Part shown: positions 26,365 to 35,086 of the stretch, one piece after another
Layout of the letters: each line of letters opens with the position of its first letter
How positions within the stretch are numbered: position 1 is the first letter of the stretch
Assembly (NCBI RefSeq): GCF_024198235.1
Contig: NZ_JAKCFB010000061.1
Span: forward strand, 1 to 42,869
DNA: 42,869 bases
Direction of reading: 5' to 3'
Source of the DNA: Myxococcus dinghuensis
GTDB taxonomy: Bacteria; Myxococcota; Myxococcia; Myxococcales; Myxococcaceae
Notes under the pieces: generated by a model
What the model was told of the DNA's origin: nothing
Database searches by the model: none
The model's input: only the letters and a program-made list of their open reading frames with translations
Program-made: the position numbers and the translations under genes

Positions 26365-27966
26365 TCAGTTGCCCTGGTAGATGCCGATGCCGCCCGCCAC
26401 CCACTTCTTGGTGACGGAGTCGGTGTGGCCCATGAAGGCCACCAGCATGCGGCGCCCGCCGCCCGAGGTGTCGGACTGGATGTCGCTGATGCGCGCCATG
26501 CCGTACTTCGCGCCGAACAGGTCCAGGCCGTAGTTGATGATGCTCCCGCCCTTCACCCGGGACAGGCCGCCACCCCACGACGCGCCCGTCCAGATGCTGC
26601 CGTCGGACGGGTCCAGGCCCACGGAGGACAGGTACTTGTCCACGAGGCCGGAGCCCGCGCCCAGGCGGCGCAGCACCCCGCCGCCGGAGTCGAGCTGCAC
26701 GAGGCCGTTGCTGAACGAGCTCATCCACACGCTGCCGTCGCGCGCCACCACCGCGCCGGAGATGTTGTCCTGCACGCGCTCGTTGGGCCGCGAGTACTCC
26801 GGCTTCGCGTCCGGCCACAGGTCGCGCTTGTTGGCCGGGTCGTTCTCCGAGCCCGTCTGCGCGTGCCAGAAGTTGCCGCTGTTCGTGCCGTACAGGAAGC
26901 GCGTGGTGCGGTCCGAGCCGCCGAACCAGACGTCCCCGTTCGGTGCCGGGGCGACGCCGTAATAGGCGTCCGTCAGGAGGACCATGTTCCCGCTGGCGTC
27001 GTACGCGTTGATGCTCGGGTGGACGTGCTCGAAGACGCCGGAGCAGTTGAGCTGCCCGTTGCACATGGGCGCGCCCTTGAACTCCGCGTTGCCGCGCGCG
27101 AAGCCGTGGTTGCCGCCGAACCACACGCTCGCGGTGTTCTTGTCGTAGGCGATGCGCAGGATGTTGCAGAGCTTCTCGCGTCCGCGCGGCTCCGCGCTCA
27201 CCACGTGGGGGCCGGAGAAGATGTCGTAGTGCACGACGCTCAGCGTGCCGTTCGCGTGCAGCGACACCTTGTCTGCGTCACCGCTCTTGTAGCGCGACGG
27301 GTCCGGGCTGGGACCGTCCCAGTTGTTCTCGCAGTGGTCGGAGCCCTTGCCGGGCATCCCCTCGTAGCCCACGTACACCGTGCCCGACTTGCCGCCCGCC
27401 ACGGAGATGACCTTCAGGTACTTGGGCCCCGGAGGCGTGCTGCCGTCCGGCATGAAGCCATACGGCCGCAGGCCATCCTCCATGCCGTAGCGCACGAAGC
27501 GCTCCGCGCCGGGCTTGAGCAGGAACAGCCCCTCCACGCCGCCGGCGACCCAGATGTTGCCGCCCTGGTCCGCCGTCACGCCGTACACGGTGACGGGGCC
27601 GCCCTGGTCCGCGCCCAGGAAGCGCCAGCCCGGCACCGAGGGCAGGGGGGGAATCTCCGCTTCCGCGCGAGGGTCCGGCCCCGCGTCGGGTGGGCCGGCG
27701 TCGGGGATGCCCGCGTCCGGCCCTCCCGCGTCCGGTTCTCCCGCGTCGGGGACGCCGCTGTCGGGACTCCCCGCGTCCGGCTCTCCCGCGTCGGGCGTGC
27801 CGGGGGTCTCCGCGTCGGGCGTGCCGGTGTCGGGCGGCGTGCCCGGGTCATCGATGCTCGGGTTGTCCTGCTGAGACTCGTCCTCGCTCTTGTTCGAGTC
27901 GCAGCCCACGGTCCACATCGCGCTCGCCACGACGAGCGCGCCTGCCCAGCGCCATCCCCGCCTCAT
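26365..27966 (-). CDS. propeller lipoprotein with Pro-Asp-Ala-Gly repeat linker
   Basis: A 533-residue lipoprotein (MWTVGC, Cys22). A low-complexity linker (~residues 38-97) repeats PDAG/PDSG/PDTG units about ten times. The remainder looks like a beta-propeller of the two-component-regulator-propeller or NHL kind, with blade signatures GGNIWVAGG, NGDVWFGGSD, DGSVWMSSFS and DGSIWTGASW. No enzymatic or DNA-binding domain follows. GGGGAG lies 7 nt before the ATG. It is divergent from the methyltransferase across a 201-nt gap. It is likely to be exposed on the outer membrane with the linker as a stalk; its ligand is unknown. Confidence 0.82.
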   Translation of the reverse strand: MRRGWRWAGALVVASAMWTVGCDSNKSEDESQQDNPSIDDPGTPPDTGTPDAETPGTPDAGEPDAGSPDSGVPDAGEPDAGGPDAGIPDAGPPDAGPDPRAEAEIPPLPSVPGWRFLGADQGGPVTVYGVTADQGGNIWVAGGVEGLFLLKPGAERFVRYGMEDGLRPYGFMPDGSTPPGPKYLKVISVAGGKSGTVYVGYEGMPGKGSDHCENNWDGPSPDPSRYKSGDADKVSLHANGTLSVVHYDIFSGPHVVSAEPRGREKLCNILRIAYDKNTASVWFGGNHGFARGNAEFKGAPMCNGQLNCSGVFEHVHPSINAYDASGNMVLLTDAYYGVAPAPNGDVWFGGSDRTTRFLYGTNSGNFWHAQTGSENDPANKRDLWPDAKPEYSRPNERVQDNISGAVVARDGSVWMSSFSNGLVQLDSGGGVLRRLGAGSGLVDKYLSSVGLDPSDGSIWTGASWGGGLSRVKGGSIINYGLDLFGAKYGMARISDIQSDTSGGGRRMLVAFMGHTDSVTKKWVAGGIGIYQGN

Positions 27967-28067
27967 CCGCTTGCTCCCCACGCACCTCGGTCCGCTCACC
28001 ATGAACGGCCGACTCCGACGAGACACATCGCAAGGCCGATGCCAGTGTCGGCTGGCGTTGGGAGGGG

Positions 28068-28104
28068 GGGAGCGTCCGCTCCCGGACAGCCGGTGGGTAC
28101 CGGC
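28068..28104. other. two adjacent perfect hairpins in a divergent intergenic region
   Basis: GGGAGCG-TC-CGCTCCC (28068-28083) is followed 5 nt later by GCCGGT-GGGT-ACCGGC (28089-28104). They lie 64-100 nt upstream of the methyltransferase start. They could be part of its leader RNA or protein-binding sites; the sequence does not decide. Confidence 0.4.
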
Positions 28105-28137
28105 GTGTCCCGCCTGAGCAACTCACTGTCCCGGCTG

Positions 28138-28159
28138 GCCCCTTTTTCGTGCTAGGGGC
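28138..28159 (+). promoter_or_regulatory. hairpin covering the only purine-rich ribosome-site candidate
   Basis: GCCCCT (28138-28143) pairs perfectly with AGGGGC (28154-28159) around a 10-nt loop. AGGGG is the best Shine-Dalgarno-like sequence before the ATG at 28168, so folding would hide it. Confidence 0.35.
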
Positions 28160-28167
28160 TTCCGGAA

Positions 28168-28866
28168 ATGGGTGGGAACGACGCACGCGGTCGCACATCT
28201 CTGTCCTTGGTGGGCCAGGAGCCGGACCTCCTCTTCTACACTCGCCAGGCGAGCGAGCATGGTGGCCCGGTGTTGGTGTTGGGCGCCGCCAACGGCCGCG
28301 TGGTGTGGGCGCTGGCCGAGCACGGCTTCACCGCGGTGGGGGTGGATCCGTCGGAGGTGATGATCCGCTCCGCCGAGGAGCGCCGCGCCACGCAGCCCGC
28401 GGAGGTGTCCGACCGCGCCCGCTTCCTCGTCGCGGACCTGCGCTCGCTGCGGCTGCCGGACCGCTTCCCGCTGGTGCTCGCGCCGCAGCACGCGCTGGGG
28501 CTGATGCCCGGCAACGACGACCTGGAGGCCTTCCTGGCGACCGTGCGCGGTCACCTCACGCCGGAGGGCACCTTCGTCTACGACGTGCTCAACACGCCCC
28601 GCGAGCCCGTGCTGCCGCGCGACGACGAGGAGCCCAACGCGGGGCTGGAGCCGCGCCGCCCGCTGTTCGCCCTGCACCTGCGCGAGCGCAAGCGCCCGGA
28701 CGCCCCCAGCCCCATCCGCCGCCTCAAGCTGCGGCACTTCTCCCCGGAGGAGCTGGACGCGGCCCTCACCGCCGCGGGCTTCGTCCCACGCGAGCGGTAC
28801 GGGCGCTTCGACGGCAAGCCCTTCGACCTGGAGGACTCGCGCCACATCGGCGTGGCCGGGCCCTGA
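28168..28866 (+). CDS. class I SAM-dependent methyltransferase
   Basis: A 232-residue protein. Motif I is VLVLGAANGRV (~residues 34-44), followed by the acidic end of strand 2 in AVGVDPSEVM and the strand-4 region LVLAPQHALGLM, a normal class I Rossmann-fold methyltransferase order. The C-terminal half (LNTPREPVLPRDDEE, RLKLRHFSPEELDAALTAAGF) resembles small-molecule methyltransferases of the UbiE/Tam type. The substrate cannot be told. The gene stands alone, divergent from a propeller lipoprotein and convergent with the response regulator gene, 3 nt stop to stop. Confidence 0.85.
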   Translation: MGGNDARGRTSLSLVGQEPDLLFYTRQASEHGGPVLVLGAANGRVVWALAEHGFTAVGVDPSEVMIRSAEERRATQPAEVSDRARFLVADLRSLRLPDRFPLVLAPQHALGLMPGNDDLEAFLATVRGHLTPEGTFVYDVLNTPREPVLPRDDEEPNAGLEPRRPLFALHLRERKRPDAPSPIRRLKLRHFSPEELDAALTAAGFVPRERYGRFDGKPFDLEDSRHIGVAGP

Positions 28867-28869
28867 GGG

Positions 28870-29562
28870 CTACTTCTCGAAGCGGTAGCCCAGGCCCCGC
28901 ACGGTGACGAAGTGGCGGGGCGCCTCCGGGTCCGGTTCGAACTTCAGCCGGAGCTGGCGCATGAAGTTGTCCACCGTGCGCGCGCTGCCCTCGTAGTGGT
29001 AGCCCCACGCGCCGGACAACAGCTCCTCGCGCGTGAAGGTGCGCTCCGGGTGGGACAGGAAGTGCGCCAGCAGCTTGAACTCCTGCGCCGTCAGCTCCAC
29101 CGGGGCGCCCGCGCGGGACGCGGTGCGCGCGTTCATGTCCACGCTCACGTCGCCGAACGTCACCGGGGGCGCGGCGCCGAGCGACGGGTAGCGCCGCCGC
29201 AGCACCGCCTTGATGCGCGCCAGCAGCTCCTGCAGCCCGAAGGGCTTCACGACGTAGTCGTCCGCGCCCAGGTTGAGCCCGAGGATCTTGTCCGTCTCCA
29301 TGCCCTTGGCGGACAGCACCACCACGGGGGTGTCCCGGCCGCGCTGGCGCAGGTCCTTGAGCAGCTCGAAGCCGTTGAGCTCCGGCAGCATGAGGTCCAG
29401 CACGATGAGGTCCGGGGTATCGTCCAGGGCCCGTTGCAGGCCGGTGCGCCCGTCCTGGGCCTGGAGCACCTCGTAGCCCTCGAAGCGCAGGTTCATGGAG
29501 AGGCCGGTGAGGATGGACAGGTCGTCCTCGACCACCAGGATGCGCCGTGTCGTGTCGCTCAT
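28870..29562 (-). CDS. OmpR/PhoB-family response regulator
   Basis: A 230-residue regulator. The receiver domain has the acidic pair E12-D13-D14, phospho-acceptor D56 (VLDLMLP) and the conserved Lys in VVKPFG. The C-terminal winged-helix DNA-binding domain (~135-228) shows the OmpR pattern: VELTAQEFKLLAHFLSHPER, TREELLSGAWGY, RTVDNFMRQLRLKFE and VRGLGYRFEK. Its ATG overlaps the stop of the histidine kinase gene (ATGA), so the two are co-translated and form a cognate pair. Targets are unknown; the closest candidate is the divergent cytochrome lipoprotein upstream of the kinase gene. Confidence 0.95.
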   Translation of the reverse strand: MSDTTRRILVVEDDLSILTGLSMNLRFEGYEVLQAQDGRTGLQRALDDTPDLIVLDLMLPELNGFELLKDLRQRGRDTPVVVLSAKGMETDKILGLNLGADDYVVKPFGLQELLARIKAVLRRRYPSLGAAPPVTFGDVSVDMNARTASRAGAPVELTAQEFKLLAHFLSHPERTFTREELLSGAWGYHYEGSARTVDNFMRQLRLKFEPDPEAPRHFVTVRGLGYRFEK

Positions 29563-31091
29563 GCCTTCTGTACCGGCAGGTGGATGGTGAACCGGCTGCC
29601 GCGGCCGGGCTCGCTCTTCACGGCGATGCGTCCGCCGTGAGCCTCGATGATTCGACGGGCGATGGCCAGCCCCAGTCCGCTGCCCTCCGTCTTGCGGGTC
29701 ATCAGATTGTCCACCCGGTAGAAGCGTTCGAAGATGCGCTTGCGGTCCTTGGGGGCGATGCCCACGCCGTTGTCCTCCACCGTCAGGTCCACCCACCGGC
29801 GGCTGCGGCGCACGGTGAGCGCGATGCGCCGGTCCTCCGGCCCGCTGTACTTGTACGCATTCTGCAGCAGGTTGAGCAGCGCCCCGGCGACCGCCTCCTT
29901 GTCCACGCTCACCCAAGGCAGCTCCTGCGCCACGTCGACCTTCAGGTCCATGCCCCCCTCCAGCCGCTGGGCGCGGAAGGCGGCCAGCGCCGAGTCCACC
30001 ACGTCGGAGACCGGCATCCGCTCGGGCTGGTACACCTTGCGCCCGCCCTCGATGCGCGACCAGTCGAGCACCCGCTCGATGAAGATGGACAGGCGCTCCG
30101 TCTCCCGCGTCAGCAGGGTGAGCACTTCCTGCATCTGCGCCGGGTCCTTCAGCCGGCCCAGCGCCAGCGTCTCGATGAACATGCGGATGGAGGTGAGCGG
30201 CGTGCGCAGCTCGTGGCTCACCAGCGACACGAAGTCCGTCTTCATCCGGGACAGCCGCGCCTCGCGGTAGAGCACGCGCCCCGTATAGACGACGCCGAAG
30301 GTGAGCGTCAGGTAGAACAGCCCGAGCAGCACGCCGTACACGGCGCGGTTGCGCGTGGAGGCGCGCGCCACCGGGTCCTCGCCGGTGGGCAGCACCACCA
30401 GCCGGAAGTCCTGGAGCGGTGGGGACAGCACGCGCTCGGCCAGGACCTGGGGGCCCAGCGCGCTCGCCCGCGCCTGCGCGACCTCCGACACCAGCTTGCC
30501 CATCAGCCCGCCCTCGCCGCTGGGCTCGCGGGGCACCGGCATGAGGGTGAAGCGCACCGGCTCGCTGGACACCGCGCGGGGCTCCACCCGCTCCGTCAGC
30601 AGGGCCTCCAGCGCGCGCACCGACAGGCGCACGCCGCGCACCACCTGGCCCTCGCGCTCGGCCATCACCAGCACGGAGTGGCTGCCGGCGGCGAGCGAGA
30701 AGAAGGTGGGGGACTCGGGGAACGAGTGGGTCTCCGGCAGCACGGCGGCGAGCGACTCCGCCAGCAGCGGGTCCTCCGTCACCGCCCGGCCGCCTTCCAG
30801 GAGGAAGGTGCCGTTGGGTTCGGAGAGGACGCGCCCGTCGGGGGCCACCAGCCGCAGCGTGCCGCCTTCTTCCTCCAGCCGCGCGGAGGCCAGGGCGGCG
30901 GGCAGCTCCTGGGACAGCGCCTCCAGCGTCCCCCTCCACGCGGCCTCCAGGCGTTTCTCCACCGCGGCGCGCTCGTTGATGATGGCCACCACGCCGAAGC
31001 CGGACAGGCCGGCGGAGGGCAGCACCACCAGGATGATGAGCAGCGCGAAGGTGCGCCGGAAGCTGAGGATGACGGGGGCGGAACGCGACAC
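29559..31091 (-). CDS. membrane sensor histidine kinase
   Basis: A 510-residue kinase. TM1 lies at ~13-35 and TM2 at ~250-271, flanking a ~210-residue extracytoplasmic sensor region that I cannot assign to a named family. The HisKA box is VSHELRTPLTS with the phospho-accepting H293, followed by the ATPase boxes NLLQNAYKYS (N), DNGVGIAPKD (G1) and GSGLGLAIARRIIEAHGG (G2). There is no HAMP domain of obvious sequence. The GTG start is supported by AAAGGAG six nt upstream; the frame stays open further upstream to 31349 but without a ribosome site. It phosphorylates the response regulator encoded directly downstream. Confidence 0.93.
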   Translation of the reverse strand: MSRSAPVILSFRRTFALLIILVVLPSAGLSGFGVVAIINERAAVEKRLEAAWRGTLEALSQELPAALASARLEEEGGTLRLVAPDGRVLSEPNGTFLLEGGRAVTEDPLLAESLAAVLPETHSFPESPTFFSLAAGSHSVLVMAEREGQVVRGVRLSVRALEALLTERVEPRAVSSEPVRFTLMPVPREPSGEGGLMGKLVSEVAQARASALGPQVLAERVLSPPLQDFRLVVLPTGEDPVARASTRNRAVYGVLLGLFYLTLTFGVVYTGRVLYREARLSRMKTDFVSLVSHELRTPLTSIRMFIETLALGRLKDPAQMQEVLTLLTRETERLSIFIERVLDWSRIEGGRKVYQPERMPVSDVVDSALAAFRAQRLEGGMDLKVDVAQELPWVSVDKEAVAGALLNLLQNAYKYSGPEDRRIALTVRRSRRWVDLTVEDNGVGIAPKDRKRIFERFYRVDNLMTRKTEGSGLGLAIARRIIEAHGGRIAVKSEPGRGSRFTIHLPVQKA

Positions 31092-31347
31092 GTTCCTCTC
31101 CTTTACTCCCACCGCGTGCCACACGCTCGTGGCGTTTCGCCGTGGACATCGTGGCCGGACCCTGACCGTTCCCCCGGCCTCGGGGGAGGGAAGGAATCGA
31201 CTTCGGACGCCATCTGATGCAAGCATGGTGGTTCGCGGGGGAGGCGAGCGACCAGGGCCGGCCGACATTCCCGACCGCGACACGACGCGGCATTCCCAGG
31301 GTGAGTGGGTGCGGGCAGAGGCCGGAGCCGTGTGGAGGACGCTTCCC

Positions 31348-33336
31348 ATGAGACGTCATGTGCTGGCCGCGGTGGCGGCATCGATGCTCGGGCTGGTGGC
31401 CTGTGAGGACCACTCGCCGGTGGACTCGTGGACCCGCGCCTCGGGTTCGCTGGCGCTCAGCCTCGACGACGCGTTCCTGTACGTGGTGGACGCGGACACG
31501 GGCGTGCTCGCGGTGGTGGACACGGCGCGTGGGGAGAAGGTGGGCGAGGTGAAGGTGGGGCAGGGCCCCGAGCGCGTGGTGGTGGGTCCGGACGACACCG
31601 TCTACGTGTCCAACCGCGCCGAGCGCAGCGTGTCCGTGGTGCGCCGGGGGCAGTGGAGCGAGGCGGCGCGGGTGCAGGTGGGCGTGGAGCCCATGGGCCT
31701 GGCGGTCTCTCCGAAGGGTGACACGCTGTACGTGGTGAACAGCACCGCGCTGGACACCACGGAGCACGGCACGCTGATGGCCGTGGACACCGCGTCGCTG
31801 ACGGTGCGCTGGGAGCTGCCGGTAGGCGAGGAGCCGCGCGGCATCGCGCTGGTGGACGGTGGAAGGCGCGCGCTCGTCAGCCTGTTCAAGCACAGCGACA
31901 TGGTGACGGTGGACCTGTCGGACTCGCACCAGCCCCGGCTGATGAAGGAGCGCACGGACCTGTATGCGCGCGCGAACATCGATGGGGAGCCGCAGGAGGG
32001 CGACATCTTCGTCCCCCAGGTGCGGGCCCTGTTCCGGCCGCGCGGCATGTCGGACGTGGTGGTGACGCCGGACGGCAAGCGCGCCTTCTCTCCCGCGCTG
32101 TGGGCTCGAGAAGACCCACTGGCCCCCGCGGGCTCCGACCCGGGTGGCTCGCTGTACGGCGGGGGAGGGCCCTGCAACACGGCGGGCGTGGTGGCGCCGG
32201 GGCTGGTGACGTTCGACACGGACGACGGGTCGCCGCGCGTCGACGACATCGACCGGTGCCGTCCGCCCCCGGACGACGAGCCCGACTTCCCGCCGTCCAC
32301 CCTCGTCAGTCCGGAGCGCAGCCACCCCATCCAGGGCCCGGTCGCCGCGGCCGTGGACCCCTCCGGCCTGTGGATCTTCGTGGTGAACCGCGAGACGGAC
32401 AACGTGGCCATCCTCCCCACGGACCGGCGCTCCGGCGCGGACCTGTCGAACAGCCGCTTGAGCTCCGTGCGCCAGTTGGTGCGCGTGGGCTCGGGCCCCA
32501 GCGGCATCGCGCTGACGCGGGACGGGCGCAAGGCGTACGTCTACAACGCCTTCGACCACACGGTGACGACGCTGGTGAACGACGCCTCCGGCAACGTGGC
32601 CAACGTGCGCGCGGAGGGCGTGCCGGTGGCCATCGTCGGGGACGTGCTGTCGCCGCAGGCGGCGGCGGGCCGCAAGCTGTTCTACTCGGCGCTGGACTCG
32701 CGCATGACGAGCTCCTCGGTCGCCGCGTCGTGCGCCTCCTGCCACCTGGACGGGCGGGAGGACGGTCACGTGTGGGGCTTCCCGGACGGGCTGCGCCAGA
32801 CGCCGAGCCTCGCCGGGCGCAAGGTGACGCAGACCAGCCCGTTCCACTGGAGCGGCGAGTTCGACACCCTGCGCGACTTCATGGACGCCACGGTCCGCGG
32901 TCGCATGGGGGGCACCGCGCTGGACGGGGTGATGGTGGCGCAGTTGAGCGCCTTCATCGACGCCATCCCCACGCCGGACAACCCCTACCGCCACGACGCG
33001 CCCACCCCGGCGCAGGCGCGGGGCGAGGCCGTCTTCCAGAAGGCCGGCTGCGCGACCTGTCACGAGGGCGCAACCTTCACGAACAACCAGCAGGCGGATG
33101 TCGGCACGTTCAACGTCGGCGGGACGTTGCCGGACGATGCCTCCGTGCGCAGCAAGGGGCTCAACACACCGTCCCTGCTGGGGCTGGCGCGCACCGCGCC
33201 GTACCTGCATGACGGCAGCGCGCCGTCGCTGAAGGACCGGCTCCTGCGCAACCGGCAGTCCAACAAGCATGGCGACACGTCGTCGCTGACCTCGGCCGAG
33301 GTCGACGACCTGGTCGAGTACCTGCGCATGCTGTGA
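31348..33336 (+). CDS. beta-propeller / di-heme cytochrome c lipoprotein
   Basis: A 662-residue lipoprotein (LGLVAC, Cys19). The N-terminal ~420 residues are YncE-like propeller repeats (DDAFLYVVDADTGVLAVVD, SPKGDTLYVVNST, RDGRKAYVYNAFDHTVTTLV). The C-terminal part has two haem c sites, C462-C465-H466 (CASCH) and C568-C571-H572 (CATCH), with the YLHDGSAPSLKDRLL segment typical of the di-haem cytochrome c peroxidase/MauG group. GGAGGA lies 9 nt before the ATG. It is divergent from the histidine kinase across 256 nt, in which I see no convincing promoter. A small hairpin (GGCGG-GACG-CCGCC, 33337-33350) fills the gap to the convergent next gene. The same architecture occurs at 1357-3684 but with a membrane anchor in place of a lipobox. 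Confidence 0.88.
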   Translation: MRRHVLAAVAASMLGLVACEDHSPVDSWTRASGSLALSLDDAFLYVVDADTGVLAVVDTARGEKVGEVKVGQGPERVVVGPDDTVYVSNRAERSVSVVRRGQWSEAARVQVGVEPMGLAVSPKGDTLYVVNSTALDTTEHGTLMAVDTASLTVRWELPVGEEPRGIALVDGGRRALVSLFKHSDMVTVDLSDSHQPRLMKERTDLYARANIDGEPQEGDIFVPQVRALFRPRGMSDVVVTPDGKRAFSPALWAREDPLAPAGSDPGGSLYGGGGPCNTAGVVAPGLVTFDTDDGSPRVDDIDRCRPPPDDEPDFPPSTLVSPERSHPIQGPVAAAVDPSGLWIFVVNRETDNVAILPTDRRSGADLSNSRLSSVRQLVRVGSGPSGIALTRDGRKAYVYNAFDHTVTTLVNDASGNVANVRAEGVPVAIVGDVLSPQAAAGRKLFYSALDSRMTSSSVAASCASCHLDGREDGHVWGFPDGLRQTPSLAGRKVTQTSPFHWSGEFDTLRDFMDATVRGRMGGTALDGVMVAQLSAFIDAIPTPDNPYRHDAPTPAQARGEAVFQKAGCATCHEGATFTNNQQADVGTFNVGGTLPDDASVRSKGLNTPSLLGLARTAPYLHDGSAPSLKDRLLRNRQSNKHGDTSSLTSAEVDDLVEYLRML

Positions 33337-33352
33337 GGCGGGACGCCGCCGC

Positions 33353-33922
33353 TCAGGGTGCTCCGGCGTCGGGCGGCGGCGCGGCGACGAAGCTGTCCGG
33401 GCGGGTGGCGCTCAGCGCGATGCGCGCCACGTCCACCGCCTGGTCGGAGGTGCCGCCGAGCCACGTGACGACGAGCGCGCAGGGCGTGTCGTCGTCCCAG
33501 GTCATCACCTGCATCATCCCCTGCACGGGGGCCCGGCGGGCGGCGGCGCGGCCGAGCGCGGGAATCTCCTCGCCGCCGGCCTGCAACGTGGGGGCGAGCA
33601 GGGCGTGCAGGTCCGCGTCGGCGTAGTGCGGCTTGCAGTCCCAGGTCACCGACACGGAGACGTCCTTCTCCGTCGAGGAGCGCAGGACGCACAGCGGCGC
33701 GCAGGTGGGGCAGGAGCGCTCCTCCTTCAACGAGAAGCCGGGGAGCATGAGCTCGCGCTGGTCGGTGGGCAGCAGCGTCTCGCAGCCCGCCAGCGTCTTG
33801 TGGGCGTCGAGCCCCGGGGCTGTGTGACCCGCGTCGGCCGCGGGCTCCGTCGCGCGGCTGCGGCAGGCCGTCGCCAGGGCCAGTGTCATCAGCAGCGCCG
33901 CGCGCCCTCCTCCAGCCCTCAT
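33353..33922 (-). CDS. small Cys-containing lipoprotein, function unknown
   Basis: A 189-residue lipoprotein; LALATAC gives Cys20. The mature chain has further Cys residues (GCETLL, SCPTCAPLC, WDCKPHY, TPCALVV) that may form disulfides. The strand pattern SVSVTWDCKP and CALVVTWLGGTS suggests a compact beta-rich fold. The end is Pro/Asp/Ala/Gly-rich (APPPDAGAP). I do not recognise a family. AGAGGAG lies upstream of the ATG at suitable distance. Its stop lies 16 nt from the stop of the cytochrome lipoprotein, convergent. Confidence 0.75.
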   Translation of the reverse strand: MRAGGGRAALLMTLALATACRSRATEPAADAGHTAPGLDAHKTLAGCETLLPTDQRELMLPGFSLKEERSCPTCAPLCVLRSSTEKDVSVSVTWDCKPHYADADLHALLAPTLQAGGEEIPALGRAAARRAPVQGMMQVMTWDDDTPCALVVTWLGGTSDQAVDVARIALSATRPDSFVAAPPPDAGAP

Positions 33923-34105
33923 CCCGTGTCTCTCCTCTGGGCGCCCGCGTCCGGCGCGGGGCGGATGGTAGACCTTTGCCGCGCCGGTGCGGACACGTTT
34001 CCCACCGGCTGTTCACCGCCCCTCGGGAGACGCACGCCGGGTGGACGTGCGGTCGTGCGCCGCTCGTTCCCCGGAGCGCCGTGGATTAAGCTGCCCGCCG
34101 ACTCC

Positions 34106-35041
34106 ATGGCCCCCTTGCGCTCCCTCCTTCCGCTCACCCTCCTGGCTGGATTGTCCGCCCGGGCCCAGGTTCCCGTGGAGCCGCCCGCGCGCAACCCCAC
34201 GCCGGACGAGTCGTGGGCCACGCCCGCCCAGGTGGAGTCCTCCTCGGGGCAGGGCGCCCGGGACGAGCAGGGCTGGAACACCTTCCCCGGCGCCACGGCC
34301 GTGCCGGAGGGCGAGGCCGCGGCCGGGCTCCCCCGCCTGCCGGAGGTGCCTCCGATGACCGTCGTGGACAACCCGCCGGGGGCTCGCGAGTCACGCCTCC
34401 GGCCCGTGGAGCCGGCCGGGCCTCCCGCGGTGCCCAACCGGGTGAGCCTGCTGGGGGCTCGCACGGTGGGCGCGGGCAGGGTGGCGGCCGGGGTCTCGCT
34501 GGGCTTCCCGGTCGTGTCCGCGCGCGTGGCGGTGGGCGTGCTGCCCCGGCTGGACGTGCTCGCGGGGTTCGACACGCTCTACGGGACGATGAACGAGCTG
34601 CGCCTGGGCGGGCGCTGGGTCGTGCTGGAGGGCGGCGCGCGCTGGAGCGTGGGCGTGGTGGCGGAGGGGAGCCGGGCCTTCTTCCTGCGCTCGGCGAGCG
34701 TGGAGGACAAGGGCGCGCGCTACCTGAGTGGCCGGCGCAACTGGAACGTGATGCCGGGCCTCGTGGCCAGCTTCCAGGTCCAGGGGGCGCGGACGCCCCG
34801 GTTCTTCCTCGACGCGCGCTACCTGGTGTCGTTCGACACGGAGCCGCTGCAGCGCACGCCGCTGGGCGGACTGCCGCCGAACCTGGTGACGACCAGTTCG
34901 TGGCCCGTGCGCGTGGGGGCGGAGGTTCCCCTGAGCGAGAAAACGTCCTACTCCGTGTCCCTGGGCGGCGACGTCCGCAGCGGGACGGAGGACGCCGCCT
35001 TCATGCCCGTCGTGTCCGTGGGCATCGTCACCGGTCTCTAG
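34106..35041 (+). CDS. probable outer-membrane beta-barrel protein
   Basis: A 311-residue protein with a signal peptide (MAPLRSLLPLTLLAGLSARA) cut before QVPVEP. About 90 residues of Pro-rich linker follow. From residue ~110 there are regular amphipathic strands with aromatic girdles and Gly turns (RVSLLGARTVGAGRVAAGVS, ELRLGGRWVVLEGGARWSVG, TSYSVSLGGDVRSGTEDAAF), ending in VVSVGIVTGL. This is typical of a small outer-membrane barrel, although the final residue is Leu rather than Phe. No family can be named. No clear ribosome site precedes the ATG; the frame remains open far upstream, but without protein-like character. The 183-nt gap before it holds nothing recognisable. Confidence 0.72.
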   Translation: MAPLRSLLPLTLLAGLSARAQVPVEPPARNPTPDESWATPAQVESSSGQGARDEQGWNTFPGATAVPEGEAAAGLPRLPEVPPMTVVDNPPGARESRLRPVEPAGPPAVPNRVSLLGARTVGAGRVAAGVSLGFPVVSARVAVGVLPRLDVLAGFDTLYGTMNELRLGGRWVVLEGGARWSVGVVAEGSRAFFLRSASVEDKGARYLSGRRNWNVMPGLVASFQVQGARTPRFFLDARYLVSFDTEPLQRTPLGGLPPNLVTTSSWPVRVGAEVPLSEKTSYSVSLGGDVRSGTEDAAFMPVVSVGIVTGL

Positions 35042-35044
35042 CGT

Positions 35045-35060
35045 GGCACGCTTCCGTGCC
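35045..35060 (+). terminator. short perfect hairpin upstream of gpsA
   Basis: GGCACG-CTTC-CGTGCC directly after the barrel gene's stop codon, followed by a C-rich run. It is a terminator candidate or a structural element of the gpsA leader; no T-tract. Confidence 0.4.
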
Positions 35061-35086
35061 CCCCCACCCCCCGAGAGAGGTCTTGC

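Noticed and set aside
23507..27124. 1205-residue frame on the minus strand
   Set aside because: It covers the antisense of the amidohydrolase gene and crosses a strong bidirectional terminator; composition is antisense-like.
29547..31217. 556-residue frame on the plus strand over the histidine kinase
   Set aside because: Exact antisense of clear kinase motifs, His/Gln/Arg-rich, no ribosome site.
35044..35060. Sigma54 promoter (TGGCAC ... GTGC) before gpsA
   Set aside because: The GG to GC spacing is one base too long for sigma54; the segment is better explained as a perfect hairpin.
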